DNA from: an uncultured Burkholderiales bacterium
Lineage (GTDB): Bacteria; Pseudomonadota; Gammaproteobacteria; Burkholderiales; Burkholderiaceae_C
Reading direction: 5' to 3'
NCBI GenBank assembly: GCA_903856875.1
Contig: CAIODE010000233.1
Coordinates: forward strand, 1-5,474
DNA length: 5,474 nucleotides
Below the pieces are notes generated by a model. That model searched no databases. It was not told the origin of the DNA and saw only the letters and a list, made by a program, of their open reading frames with translations. Made by a program: the position numbers and the translations under genes. Of the stretch, positions 1-5,474 are shown in pieces (position 1 is the first letter of the stretch; each line of letters opens with the position of its first letter).

Positions 1-6
1 AATCAT
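1..6 (-). CDS. Possible start of a divergent gene, cut off by the window edge
   Basis: On the minus strand an ATG lies at 6-4, followed by one more codon (ATT) before the window ends. An AGGA Shine-Dalgarno-like motif (plus-strand positions 12-15) sits 5 nt upstream of it, which is good spacing. Only two codons (Met-Ile) are visible, so no product can be read. In many Burkholderiales dprA lies divergently next to def, which would suit this position, but that is recall of gene order and not something seen here. Confidence 0.3.
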
Positions 7-20
7 TTTTTTCCTAAACA

Positions 21-42
21 CTTCCCCGCAGATTGGGGGAGG
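21..42. other. GC-rich hairpin upstream of def
   Basis: Bases 21-27 (CTTCCCC) pair with 36-42 (GGGGAGG) in a 7-bp stem containing one G-T wobble, around an 8-nt loop. It lies about 80 bp before the def start, between def and the putative divergent gene. No T-run follows on the plus strand. On the minus strand it lies in what would be the leader of the divergent gene. It could be a regulatory or leader structure, or chance. Confidence 0.3.
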
Positions 43-121
43 CCGATTTTGGGTACGATTCGTCACTTGGGCAAGGCTTCTTCAAATTGGCGAAAATAGA
101 GGTATTGCTGAATAAATCACC

Positions 122-628
122 ATGGCACTTTTAAACATCCTTTGTTACCCTGACCCCCGCCTGCACAAGGTGGCAACGCCCGTGACGGCGTTTGACGACA
201 AGTTGCGTACGCTTGTGGCGGACATGCTTGAGACCATGTACGAAGCACAAGGTGTTGGCTTGGCTGCTACGCAAGTTGATGTGCACAAACGCTTGGTGGT
301 GCTAGACACGTCTGAAGAGCGCAATCAGGCCACGGTGTTGGTCAACCCAGAAATTACTTGGTACAGTGAAGAGCGCGTCAAAGGCGAGGAAGGGTGCTTG
401 TCTGTGCCAGGCATTTACGATGGGGTTGAGCGTGCGGTGGCTGTGAAGGTCAAGGCTGCCGATGAACACGGTCAAGTTCGAGAGCTTGAAGCTGAAGGCT
501 TGATGGCAGTCTGCGTGCAACATGAGTTGGACCATTTGATGGGCAAGGTTTTTGTTGAATACTTGTCACCGTTAAAGCGCAATCGCATCAAGACCAAAAT
601 GCTCAAAGCCCAAAAAGAAGACGCTTAA
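122..628 (+). CDS. def: Peptide deformylase
   Basis: This cytoplasmic metalloenzyme (Fe2+ or Zn2+) removes the N-formyl group from the starting methionine of new proteins as they leave the ribosome. All three family motifs are present and complete: GVGLAATQ at residues 44-51, EGCLSVP at 90-96, and QHELDHLMG at 133-141. The expected metal ligands are Cys92, His134 and His138, with Glu135 as the catalytic base. The length of 168 aa is normal, and the N-terminus ([14 protein letters not shown]) is the usual one, which supports this start. No convincing Shine-Dalgarno lies just before the ATG; the nearest purine run, AGAGG at 98-102, is too far away. The stop is 21 bp before fmt, and this def-fmt pairing is common in bacteria. 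The identification is firm. Confidence 0.98.
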   Translation: MALLNILCYPDPRLHKVATPVTAFDDKLRTLVADMLETMYEAQGVGLAATQVDVHKRLVVLDTSEERNQATVLVNPEITWYSEERVKGEEGCLSVPGIYDGVERAVAVKVKAADEHGQVRELEAEGLMAVCVQHELDHLMGKVFVEYLSPLKRNRIKTKMLKAQKEDA

Positions 629-649
629 ACCTTCATTGAAAGAATTTGT

Positions 650-1612
650 ATGCGCGTGATTTTTGCGGGCACGCCCGAATTTGCCCGCAGCGCACTGGCC
701 GCACTGCATGCGGCAGGACATGACATCGTTGGGGTGCTGACACAGCCCGACAGGCCGGCAGGTAGAGGCATGAAACTTCAAGCCTCTGCCGTGAAGCAAT
801 TTGCTGTGTCACAAGGGCTGACAGTGGTTCAGCCGCACAGCCTGAAATTGGACGGTAAGTACCCCGCTGAAGCACAAGCGGCGAAAGCCTTCATTGCCAA
901 TGCACAAGCCGACGTCATGGTGGTTGCAGCGTATGGCTTGATCTTGCCGCAGTGGGTGCTGGATGCCCCGCGCTATGGCTGTCTGAATATTCATGCCTCA
1001 TTGCTGCCTAGATGGCGAGGTGCAGCGCCCATTCACCGCGCCATTGAAGCCGGTGATGCTGAAACTGGTGTGACCATCATGCAGATGGACGCTGGACTGG
1101 ATACGGGTGACATGTTGCTAGAAGAAAAATGCCCCATCACCGAGCAAGACACCACAGCCAGCTTGCACGACAAATTGGCAGAAGTAGGGGCACGCATGAT
1201 TGTGAATGCACTCTTGCAAGCAGGCCACTTCAAGCCTGTGAAGCAGCCGCTTGAGGGGGTGACTTACGCGCACAAAATTGAAAAATCAGAAGCGGCCATC
1301 GATTGGACTGAAGCGGCGCAAGTGTTGGCACAACGCGTGCGAGCGTTTGACCCATTCCCTGGCATGACAATGCTATGTGGTGACGAAGTGGTCAAGGTTT
1401 GGCAAGCGCATGCTGCGCCATTGCCGCTTGACATTGCGCATCAAAAAGCACCGGGCACTTTGCTCAGTATCCATGAAGAGGGCCTCAGAGTGGCTTGTGG
1501 TGAAGGCATTTTATGCCTGACGCAATTGCAAAAGGCAGGCGGCAAACGCCAAGCAGCGGCGGACTTTGTGCGCAGTTTCAAAGGGCAATTGGGCGATGTT
1601 TTTCAAAGCTGA
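650..1612 (+). CDS. fmt: Methionyl-tRNA formyltransferase
   Basis: Fmt transfers a formyl group from 10-formyltetrahydrofolate to Met-tRNA(fMet), which allows bacterial translation initiation. The N-terminal catalytic domain (about residues 1-190) has the opening [12 protein letters not shown], the [12 protein letters not shown] loop at 32-43, and the formyl-folate signature [15 protein letters not shown] at 115-129. By alignment from memory with the E. coli enzyme the catalytic residues are Asn113, His115 and Asp151. The C-terminal tRNA-binding domain (about 205-315) shows RAFDPFPGM and a [13 protein letters not shown] ending. The length of 320 aa is typical. The ribosome site is weak (AAAGA, about 6 nt before the ATG), so translation may be coupled to def. 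The last 17 bp overlap the start of the azlC-type gene. Confidence 0.98.
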   Translation: MRVIFAGTPEFARSALAALHAAGHDIVGVLTQPDRPAGRGMKLQASAVKQFAVSQGLTVVQPHSLKLDGKYPAEAQAAKAFIANAQADVMVVAAYGLILPQWVLDAPRYGCLNIHASLLPRWRGAAPIHRAIEAGDAETGVTIMQMDAGLDTGDMLLEEKCPITEQDTTASLHDKLAEVGARMIVNALLQAGHFKPVKQPLEGVTYAHKIEKSEAAIDWTEAAQVLAQRVRAFDPFPGMTMLCGDEVVKVWQAHAAPLPLDIAHQKAPGTLLSIHEEGLRVACGEGILCLTQLQKAGGKRQAAADFVRSFKGQLGDVFQS

Positions 1613-2330
1613 AAATTACCGTCACCCCGCCTTCATGGAGGCTGTGCGTGACGTGGCACCGCAAGCACCAGGTGTTGCTGCGTGGGGCCTAATGACTGGC
1701 GTGGCCATGGTGAATTCTGGCTTGAGTGTGTTTGAGTCAATTGCCATGACGCTGTTCGTGTATGCGGGCAGTTCGCAACTGGCGGCCTTGCCTTTGATCG
1801 CTGCGGGCGCGCCTGCCTGGGTGATTGTGGCCACAGGCTTTTGCGTGAACTTGCGTTTCATGGTTTTCAGTTTGCATCTGCGTCAATACCTCATGCATTT
1901 GCCACGCCTAGAAAGGATGGTGCACGGCTATCTCACGGCCGATATCAGTTACGTGCTGTTCACACGGCGATTTGCAAATGCCAGCGAAGACCCTGCAGAT
2001 CAATTGGCACAAGCAGCGTCTCTTGCTGGAAACACTTGCATGATGTGGGTGAGTTGGATAGCGGCCAGTTTTGCGGGTATTTTTTTGGCCAACATCATTC
2101 CTACTTCTTGGGGTTTAGGCTTTGCGGGCACCTTGTGTTTGGTGGGCATCTTGTGCTCATTGGCCAGCACGCGCATGCGAATTTTTGCGGCAAGTGTGGC
2201 CGCTGTCACCGCCATTGCTGCGTACCACTTGCCTTTGAAATTCAACATCATCATGGCCATTGGTGTGGCCGTTGTCTTGAGCATGAGTTTGGAGCGCTTT
2301 CTAAAAATGCGTGAAGGACAAGGCGCATGA
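1596..2330 (+). CDS. azlC: AzlC-family membrane permease (branched-chain amino acid export type)
   Basis: AzlC is the larger subunit of the AzlC/AzlD exporter family, which in Bacillus subtilis affects azaleucine resistance and branched-chain amino acid export. The real substrate here is not known. The 244-aa protein is hydrophobic and has family hallmarks: [14 protein letters not shown] at residues 54-67, a [14 protein letters not shown] segment at 83-96, and an acidic [11 protein letters not shown] stretch at 116-126. Further membrane segments lie near 148-170, 175-190, 196-213 and 216-233. I chose the ATG at 1596 because it has an AAGGG ribosome site at 1581-1585 and gives the usual short N-terminus. 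An in-frame ATG at 30 bp upstream (1566) and another at 1635 are alternatives. It starts inside fmt and shares ATGA with the next gene, so it is probably cotranscribed with both. Confidence 0.9.
   Translation: MFFKAENYRHPAFMEAVRDVAPQAPGVAAWGLMTGVAMVNSGLSVFESIAMTLFVYAGSSQLAALPLIAAGAPAWVIVATGFCVNLRFMVFSLHLRQYLMHLPRLERMVHGYLTADISYVLFTRRFANASEDPADQLAQAASLAGNTCMMWVSWIAASFAGIFLANIIPTSWGLGFAGTLCLVGILCSLASTRMRIFAASVAAVTAIAAYHLPLKFNIIMAIGVAVVLSMSLERFLKMREGQGA
2313..2318 (+). promoter_or_regulatory. Ribosome binding site of the azlD-type gene
   Basis: GAAGGA lies 8 nt before the ATG at 2327, inside the end of azlC. It is one of the clearest Shine-Dalgarno sequences in the window and fixes the azlD start at the ATGA overlap. 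Confidence 0.7.
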
Positions 2331-2671
2331 GTTTTTTTGAGGGCACCGACATTTGGACTTTGGCTGTGATCGCGGCTTTGACGGGCGTGACCATTCTCAC
2401 GCGCACTTTCTTTTTCTTTTCAAGCGAAGAATGGGCCTTGCCCGACTGGGCGCAGCGCGGTTTGCAATATGCACCCATTGCGGCCTTGGCTGCGGTGGTC
2501 TTGCCTGAAGTCCTGATGCAGCAAGGCCAGTTTTTGCACAACTGGATGGATGCCAGGTGGATGGGTGCTGCCGTGGGTGCTGCCGTTTATTTCTGGCGCC
2601 ACAATGTGCTGCTGACCATCGTGGCAGGCATGTTGGCCTACTTGCCCTTGCATTTGCTTTTGGGTTGGTAA
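2327..2671 (+). CDS. azlD: AzlD-family small membrane protein, partner of AzlC
   Basis: AzlD proteins are small membrane subunits that work with AzlC in amino acid export. This one has 114 aa, the normal size, with about four hydrophobic segments: near residues 11-32, 48-64, 79-90 and 94-113. The family pattern is visible in the early TRTFFFF (Thr-Arg near the end of the first helix), the LQYAPIAALAAVVLPEVL segment at 46-63, and the C-terminal RHNVLLTIVAGMLAYLPLHL region (91-110). Its ATG overlaps the azlC stop as ATGA, and the GAAGGA site upstream supports this start. Such overlap usually means coupled translation and a fixed subunit ratio. Its stop codon lies within the first copy of the repeat upstream of pgk. 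The family call is good, but the substrate is inferred only from the family name. Confidence 0.88.
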   Translation: MSFFEGTDIWTLAVIAALTGVTILTRTFFFFSSEEWALPDWAQRGLQYAPIAALAAVVLPEVLMQQGQFLHNWMDARWMGAAVGAAVYFWRHNVLLTIVAGMLAYLPLHLLLGW

Positions 2672-2699
2672 GTTACCGCACAGCGGGTAAGTTTCCGCA
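2667..2699 (+). repeat. Imperfect tandem direct repeat of 14 bp, period 19 bp
   Basis: GGTAAGTTACCGCA (2667-2680) recurs as GGTAAGTTTCCGCA (2686-2699), matching at 13 of 14 positions, with the 5-nt spacer CAGCG. The first copy contains the azlD stop codon. A period of 19 bp is nearly two helical turns, so a bound regulator would face the same side at both copies. The second copy ends 12 bp before a -10-like box and so covers the -35 zone of a possible pgk promoter. The same bases also allow a small imperfect hairpin (2673-2690: TTACC with GGTAA, a bulged G, then GC with GC, and a 3-nt loop). Confidence 0.6.
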
Positions 2700-2717
2700 A
2701 GTTTGCAGGTCTAAAAT
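2686..2717 (+). promoter_or_regulatory. Possible pgk promoter
   Basis: TAAAAT at 2712-2717 matches the sigma-70 -10 consensus at five of six positions and lies 63 bp before the pgk start. No good -35 is present at 16-18 bp spacing; this zone is occupied by the second copy of the direct repeat, which would fit an activator-dependent promoter. No strong terminator separates azlD from pgk, so read-through from the upstream operon is also possible. Confidence 0.35.
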
Positions 2718-2780
2718 TCTGCTTGTTTCCAAAAGCCGACAAGAGCTTCTGGATTGTCCTCGCCATTCAAGAGAGCTTTC

Positions 2781-3971
2781 ATGAACGTCATTCGGTTTTC
2801 AGATCTGTGCCTACAAGGCAAAGTCAAAGGTCAACGTGTTTTCATTCGCGCCGATTTGAATGTGCCGCAAAACGATGCGGGCGATATCACGGAAGACACG
2901 CGCATTCGCTCTTCTGTGCCCTGCATTCAAATGGCCCTTGATGCTGGCGCGGCCGTCATGGTGACAAGCCACTTAGGACGTCCTACTGAAGGCGAATTCA
3001 AGCCTGAAGACTCGTTGGCACCAGTAGCCATAAGACTTGCAGAACTGCTAGGCCGTGATGTGACGTTGAAAGCCAATTGGGTTGAGGGTGTTGAAGTGGC
3101 TGCGGGTCAAGTGGTTTTACTTGAAAACTGCCGCGTGAACAAAGGCGAGAAAAAGAACAACCCAGAGCTGGCTCAAAAAATGGCCGCGCTTTGCGATATT
3201 TTTGTGAACGATGCCTTCGGCACTGCACATCGCGCTGAAGGGACTACCTATGGCATCGCCGAGTACGCCAAAGTGGCATGTGCAGGCCCTTTGTTGGCCG
3301 CAGAAATTGACGCCATCACCAAAGCGCTGGCGCACCCTGCACGGCCCTTGGCCGCCATTGTGGCTGGCAGCAAAGTGTCGACCAAGCTCACCATTTTGAA
3401 AAGCTTGGCCAACAAAGTGGACCAACTGATCGTAGGCGGCGGCATTGCTAACACCTTCATGCTGGCGGCTGGCTTGAACATTGGCAAAAGCTTGGCTGAA
3501 CCTGATTTGTTGGCAGAAGCCAAAGCGGTCATAGACATCATGAAAGCTCGCGGCGCCGAAGTGCCTATTCCCACCGATGTGGTCACAGCCAAAACTTTTT
3601 CGGCAGATGCGGTGGCCACTGTGAAGAAGGCCGCTGAAGTAGCCGATGACGATTTGATTTTGGACATTGGCCCAGAGACCGCAGCCAGGCTGGCCAGTCA
3701 ACTGAAAGCGGCCGGCACCATTGTTTGGAACGGACCCGTGGGTGTGTTTGAGTTTGCTGCGTTTGAAAATGGCACGCGCGTCATAGCGCAGGCCATTGCC
3801 GAATCTAAAGCCTTCAGCATTGCGGGTGGTGGCGACACCTTGGCGGCCATTGCCAAGTACGGCATTGAAAAACAAGTGGGCTACATCTCTACCGGTGGTG
3901 GTGCGTTCTTAGAAATTTTGGAAGGCAAAACATTGCCCGCCTTTGAGATTTTGTCGCGCCGCGCACAATGA
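2781..3971 (+). CDS. pgk: Phosphoglycerate kinase
   Basis: This cytoplasmic enzyme reversibly transfers phosphate from 1,3-bisphosphoglycerate to ADP in glycolysis and runs in reverse in gluconeogenesis and the Calvin cycle. The 396-aa length is standard. Substrate-binding elements in the N-domain include RADLNVP (23-29), SHLGRP (63-68), Arg118 in LLENCRVN, and [12 protein letters not shown] (143-154). The nucleotide-binding C-domain has GSKVSTK (196-202), VGGGIANTF (218-226), WNGPVGVFE (316-324), GGGDT (349-353) and the [13 protein letters not shown] end (371-383). I chose the ATG at 2781, with AAGAGAG 5 nt upstream, because it gives the usual [10 protein letters not shown]-terminus; an in-frame TTG at 2754 would add nine unconserved residues. 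It stands 109 bp after azlD and is followed directly by a terminator. Confidence 0.98.
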   Translation: MNVIRFSDLCLQGKVKGQRVFIRADLNVPQNDAGDITEDTRIRSSVPCIQMALDAGAAVMVTSHLGRPTEGEFKPEDSLAPVAIRLAELLGRDVTLKANWVEGVEVAAGQVVLLENCRVNKGEKKNNPELAQKMAALCDIFVNDAFGTAHRAEGTTYGIAEYAKVACAGPLLAAEIDAITKALAHPARPLAAIVAGSKVSTKLTILKSLANKVDQLIVGGGIANTFMLAAGLNIGKSLAEPDLLAEAKAVIDIMKARGAEVPIPTDVVTAKTFSADAVATVKKAAEVADDDLILDIGPETAARLASQLKAAGTIVWNGPVGVFEFAAFENGTRVIAQAIAESKAFSIAGGGDTLAAIAKYGIEKQVGYISTGGGAFLEILEGKTLPAFEILSRRAQ

Positions 3972-3998
3972 AAAAACGCTTCGTGAGAAGCGTTTTTT
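3971..3998. terminator. Perfect 12-bp hairpin terminator, probably bidirectional
   Basis: AAAAAACGCTTC (3971-3982) pairs fully with GAAGCGTTTTTT (3987-3998) around a GTGA loop, a stable GNRA-type tetraloop in the pgk transcript. The stem begins on the last base of the pgk stop codon. The flanking A-run and T-run make it a rho-independent terminator on both strands. It can therefore also end the desaturase transcript, whose stop codon lies 36 bp away on the other side. Confidence 0.92.
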
Positions 3999-4034
3999 GT
4001 ATCTGACCTGGCCTTCAAGCCAAGGCGAACTGGC

Positions 4035-5144
4035 TTAAGTCTTAGAAGGTAAATTGCCACGCACTGGGCTGGTCATGTGGCCTTGGAAGTCGGTCCAGCA
4101 TTCGCGCGTGAAGTCATACAGCTTGCAAGCTTTGGCTGTTTTGAAATACCAGCCCCAAGAGAAGGGCTGAACAATGATGCGGCCTGGCAACATTTCTTCT
4201 AACTTGGCCTGTGCTTTTTTCAAGCGATACAGCGGAATGCTCATGTCTACGTGGTGTGCGGTGTGCTCCATGATGTGGTGCACCATGTTGCCAATCTTCA
4301 TGGGGAAAGTGAGGTGCACGGTGGTCGACACAAAGGGTTGGGCTTTGGTCCATGCCGATTTGTCGTTGTGCCAAGACACACGCACATGGGTGTGGTGAAC
4401 ATACACCACGAAACCAATCATGGTGTTCCAGAACAAGAAGGGCACGGCCACGCCCATCAGCAAGGTCAGCCAAACAGATTGACCAGTGGCGCCAGCTGCA
4501 TAGCCCAGGACGCCGATCCAAACCAAGCCAAACACCGTGACCAACAAACTGTCTTTGAAGAAAATGGGGCGGCGTGTAGGCATGTGCGTTTTGTTTGGGA
4601 AGAACTCGCGCTTCCACCAAATTTCAATCAGGTAATACAGTCCTGGCGCCCAGCCGCTGCGATAGAGGTATTGCAACAAACGGTCAACGGGACCTAGCGC
4701 TGAGAACTCTTCTGCCGTGAGCGGTGTCCAAACAAAGTCGACACCTTTCAAGTTGGTGTAGCCGTGGTGCACCACGTTGTGACCTGTGTCCCACAGGCTG
4801 AAAGGTGTGAGCGAGTACAAGAAGGCGTAACGGCCAATCCATTTGTTCAGTTCGCGGTGCGGGGTAAGGCTTTGGTGACAAGCGTCATGGCCAATGATGA
4901 ACAAACGGCCAATGACAAAGCCAGCCGCCGAGCCGCACAATAGCTTGAGCCACACAGATTCGACCAGCACGGTACCGGCCACCAGCCCCATGAACAAGGC
5001 GGTGTCTACCAGCAAGAGCACAAAGGCGCGCAGGGTGGAGCGATCAGACAAGGGCTTGAGCCATTCGCGAATGATTTTGCGATGCGGCATGTCTTGATCT
5101 ACTGGGATCGGTTGCAAATTCTCAGGTGTGGCGTTTGTAGTCAT
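4035..5144 (-). CDS. Membrane fatty acid desaturase (acyl-lipid type)
   Basis: This is an integral membrane di-iron enzyme of the histidine-box desaturase family, which puts double bonds into fatty acyl chains using O2 and an electron donor. The 369-aa protein has all three boxes: HDACH (86-90), HNVVHH (122-127) and HTAHH (294-298). Extra histidine clusters are VHHTH (249-253) and VHHIMEH (288-294). Membrane segments lie near 40-60, 64-84, 198-218 and 222-248, which puts the boxes on the cytoplasmic side as expected. The WDTGHNVVHHGYTN context and the D-x-x-W-T-P after it resemble delta-12/omega-6 type enzymes, but the position of desaturation cannot be read from sequence. No fused cytochrome b5 or ferredoxin domain is present. 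The start at 5144 has no clear Shine-Dalgarno; Met19 (ATG at 5090-5088) is an alternative. It is convergent with pgk. Confidence 0.92.
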   Translation of the reverse strand: MTTNATPENLQPIPVDQDMPHRKIIREWLKPLSDRSTLRAFVLLLVDTALFMGLVAGTVLVESVWLKLLCGSAAGFVIGRLFIIGHDACHQSLTPHRELNKWIGRYAFLYSLTPFSLWDTGHNVVHHGYTNLKGVDFVWTPLTAEEFSALGPVDRLLQYLYRSGWAPGLYYLIEIWWKREFFPNKTHMPTRRPIFFKDSLLVTVFGLVWIGVLGYAAGATGQSVWLTLLMGVAVPFLFWNTMIGFVVYVHHTHVRVSWHNDKSAWTKAQPFVSTTVHLTFPMKIGNMVHHIMEHTAHHVDMSIPLYRLKKAQAKLEEMLPGRIIVQPFSWGWYFKTAKACKLYDFTRECWTDFQGHMTSPVRGNLPSKT

Positions 5145-5434
5145 AAGTAAGGCAAAAAACTCAAGTCGCAGAGGCCAAGCTTGGGTGCCATCAAAATAGA
5201 TGCTCCGAGTCTAAACGGAGTGGCTTTTCCCGTGAGTGACATGGGTCAATGGCGGCGCATCAGGGGGCAGACCATGAAGACCTCCATAGATTGTGAGGAA
5301 ATCTCTAGCCATTCCGAACGGTTTGTCCTGTTTTTGGGGTGAAAGCCTGTGAGCTCCCGTGTTTAAAACCCTTGATTCCCCTATGATCTGCCCTTCTTTT
5401 GACCAATTGAAGTGGCTTTAAGCCCTAATTTCCT
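5145..5434. other. Non-coding region between the desaturase and the right-hand gene
   Basis: This 290-bp stretch separates two divergent starts and should carry promoters for both. I see no convincing ORF. It holds a small hairpin, GCTCCG (5202-5207) with CGGAGT (5216-5221), closed by a G-T wobble around an 8-nt loop. A weak AT-rich stem, AGATT (5288-5292) with AATCT (5300-5304), is also present. For the minus strand, TATTTT (complement of 5193-5198) is a possible -10 without a good -35. No tRNA or known riboswitch pattern is recognised. Confidence 0.5.
5382..5387 (+). promoter_or_regulatory. Possible -10 box for the right-hand gene
   Basis: TATGAT matches the sigma-70 -10 consensus at five of six positions and lies 47 bp before the ATG at 5435. 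The -35 position (about 5359-5364, GTGTTT) is a poor match, so this is only a candidate. A heat-shock type promoter was considered because of the nearby CTTGATTCCCC, but the two halves are too close for a sigma-32 site. Confidence 0.28.
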
Positions 5435-5474
5435 ATGACCGCACGAAATACCACCGTCGTTGCCGACGCCAATG
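5435..5474 (+). CDS. Probable start of a further gene, truncated by the window edge
   Basis: An ATG at 5435 opens a frame that runs to the window end without a stop and encodes 13 residues, MTARNTTVVADAN. Base composition is codon-like, and a -10-like box lies upstream at a sensible distance, but no good Shine-Dalgarno is seen. The short, polar, Thr/Ala-rich start could be the variable N-terminus of many proteins. An RpoH-type sigma factor was a passing thought, not a supported call. The product is unknown. Confidence 0.45.
   Translation, partial: MTARNTTVVADAN

Noticed and set aside
1841..2314. 157-aa plus-strand frame inside azlC
   Set aside because: It lies in another frame of a well-supported membrane protein gene, is rich in His/Cys/Arg as out-of-frame translations of such genes are, and matches no family I know.
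2754..2780. TTG start extending pgk by nine residues
   Set aside because: The added residues (MSSPFKRAF) are not part of PGK proteins, and the ATG at 2781 gives the standard N-terminus with a purine-rich site upstream.
3117..3875. 252-aa open frame on the minus strand, fully antisense to pgk
   Set aside because: It is a reading-frame shadow of a highly conserved pgk: no domain is recognisable, no ribosome site is evident, and composition follows the pgk codons.
4017..4036. Second hairpin, AAGCCA with TGGCTT, at the end of the desaturase gene as a terminator
   Set aside because: The stem has only 6 bp with an 8-nt loop and no T-run on either strand; the 3971-3998 hairpin is a far better terminator.
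4114..4697. Long frames on both strands within the desaturase gene (4114-4620 minus, 4251-4697 plus)
   Set aside because: Both are frame shadows of the desaturase, whose histidine boxes and membrane segments clearly mark the true frame.
5246..5287. Minus-strand 13-codon frame (MEVFMVCPLMRRH) as a possible leader peptide before the desaturase
   Set aside because: No ribosome site, no run of control codons, and no attenuator hairpin linked to it; frames this short are expected by chance.
5371..5387. CTTGATTCCCCTATGAT as a sigma-32 heat-shock promoter
   Set aside because: The -35-like and -10-like halves are separated by too few bases, and no CTTGAA-like element lies 13-15 bp upstream of the CCCC.
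5414..5424. Palindrome GGCTTTAAGCC just before the right-hand start, as an operator
   Set aside because: It is short, with a single central base, and such palindromes are common by chance; no second copy was found in the region.

Overview
The window reads as an ordinary, compact bacterial chromosome segment, most likely from a betaproteobacterium of the order Burkholderiales and probably near Comamonadaceae (the freshwater Limnohabitans/Rhodoferax type). This placement is by recall of protein style, chiefly the PGK N-terminus ([10 protein letters not shown], then RADLNVP and a LLENCR box), together with moderate GC and uniform codon use. No search was run.

Layout, left to right. Bases 1-121 are an intergenic region with a GC-rich hairpin. 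At the extreme left edge there is a possible start of a divergent minus-strand gene. A plus-strand block follows: def (122-628), fmt (650-1612), azlC-type permease (1596-2330) and azlD-type partner (2327-2671). def and fmt are 21 bp apart, fmt and azlC overlap by 17 bp, and azlC and azlD overlap as ATGA, so the four look like one translationally coupled operon. A 109-bp gap carries an imperfect 14-bp tandem direct repeat and a -10-like box, then pgk (2781-3971). pgk ends in a perfect 12-bp hairpin terminator that begins on the last base of its stop codon. A convergent minus-strand membrane fatty acid desaturase (4035-5144) shares that terminator region. The last 330 bp are non-coding except for a probable gene start at 5435 that runs off the window.

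Roles. Fmt formylates initiator Met-tRNA and Def removes the formyl group from nascent proteins, so the two are a classic functional pair. AzlC/AzlD form a small two-subunit exporter, related to branched-chain amino acid export, with no obvious link to formyl-Met metabolism beyond position. Pgk is a core glycolysis and Calvin-cycle enzyme. The desaturase probably adjusts membrane lipid unsaturation.

I found no mobile element, CRISPR array, tRNA, rRNA, phage gene or defence system. The content is housekeeping. The most notable non-coding signal is the tandem repeat upstream of pgk, and no previously undescribed system is evident.
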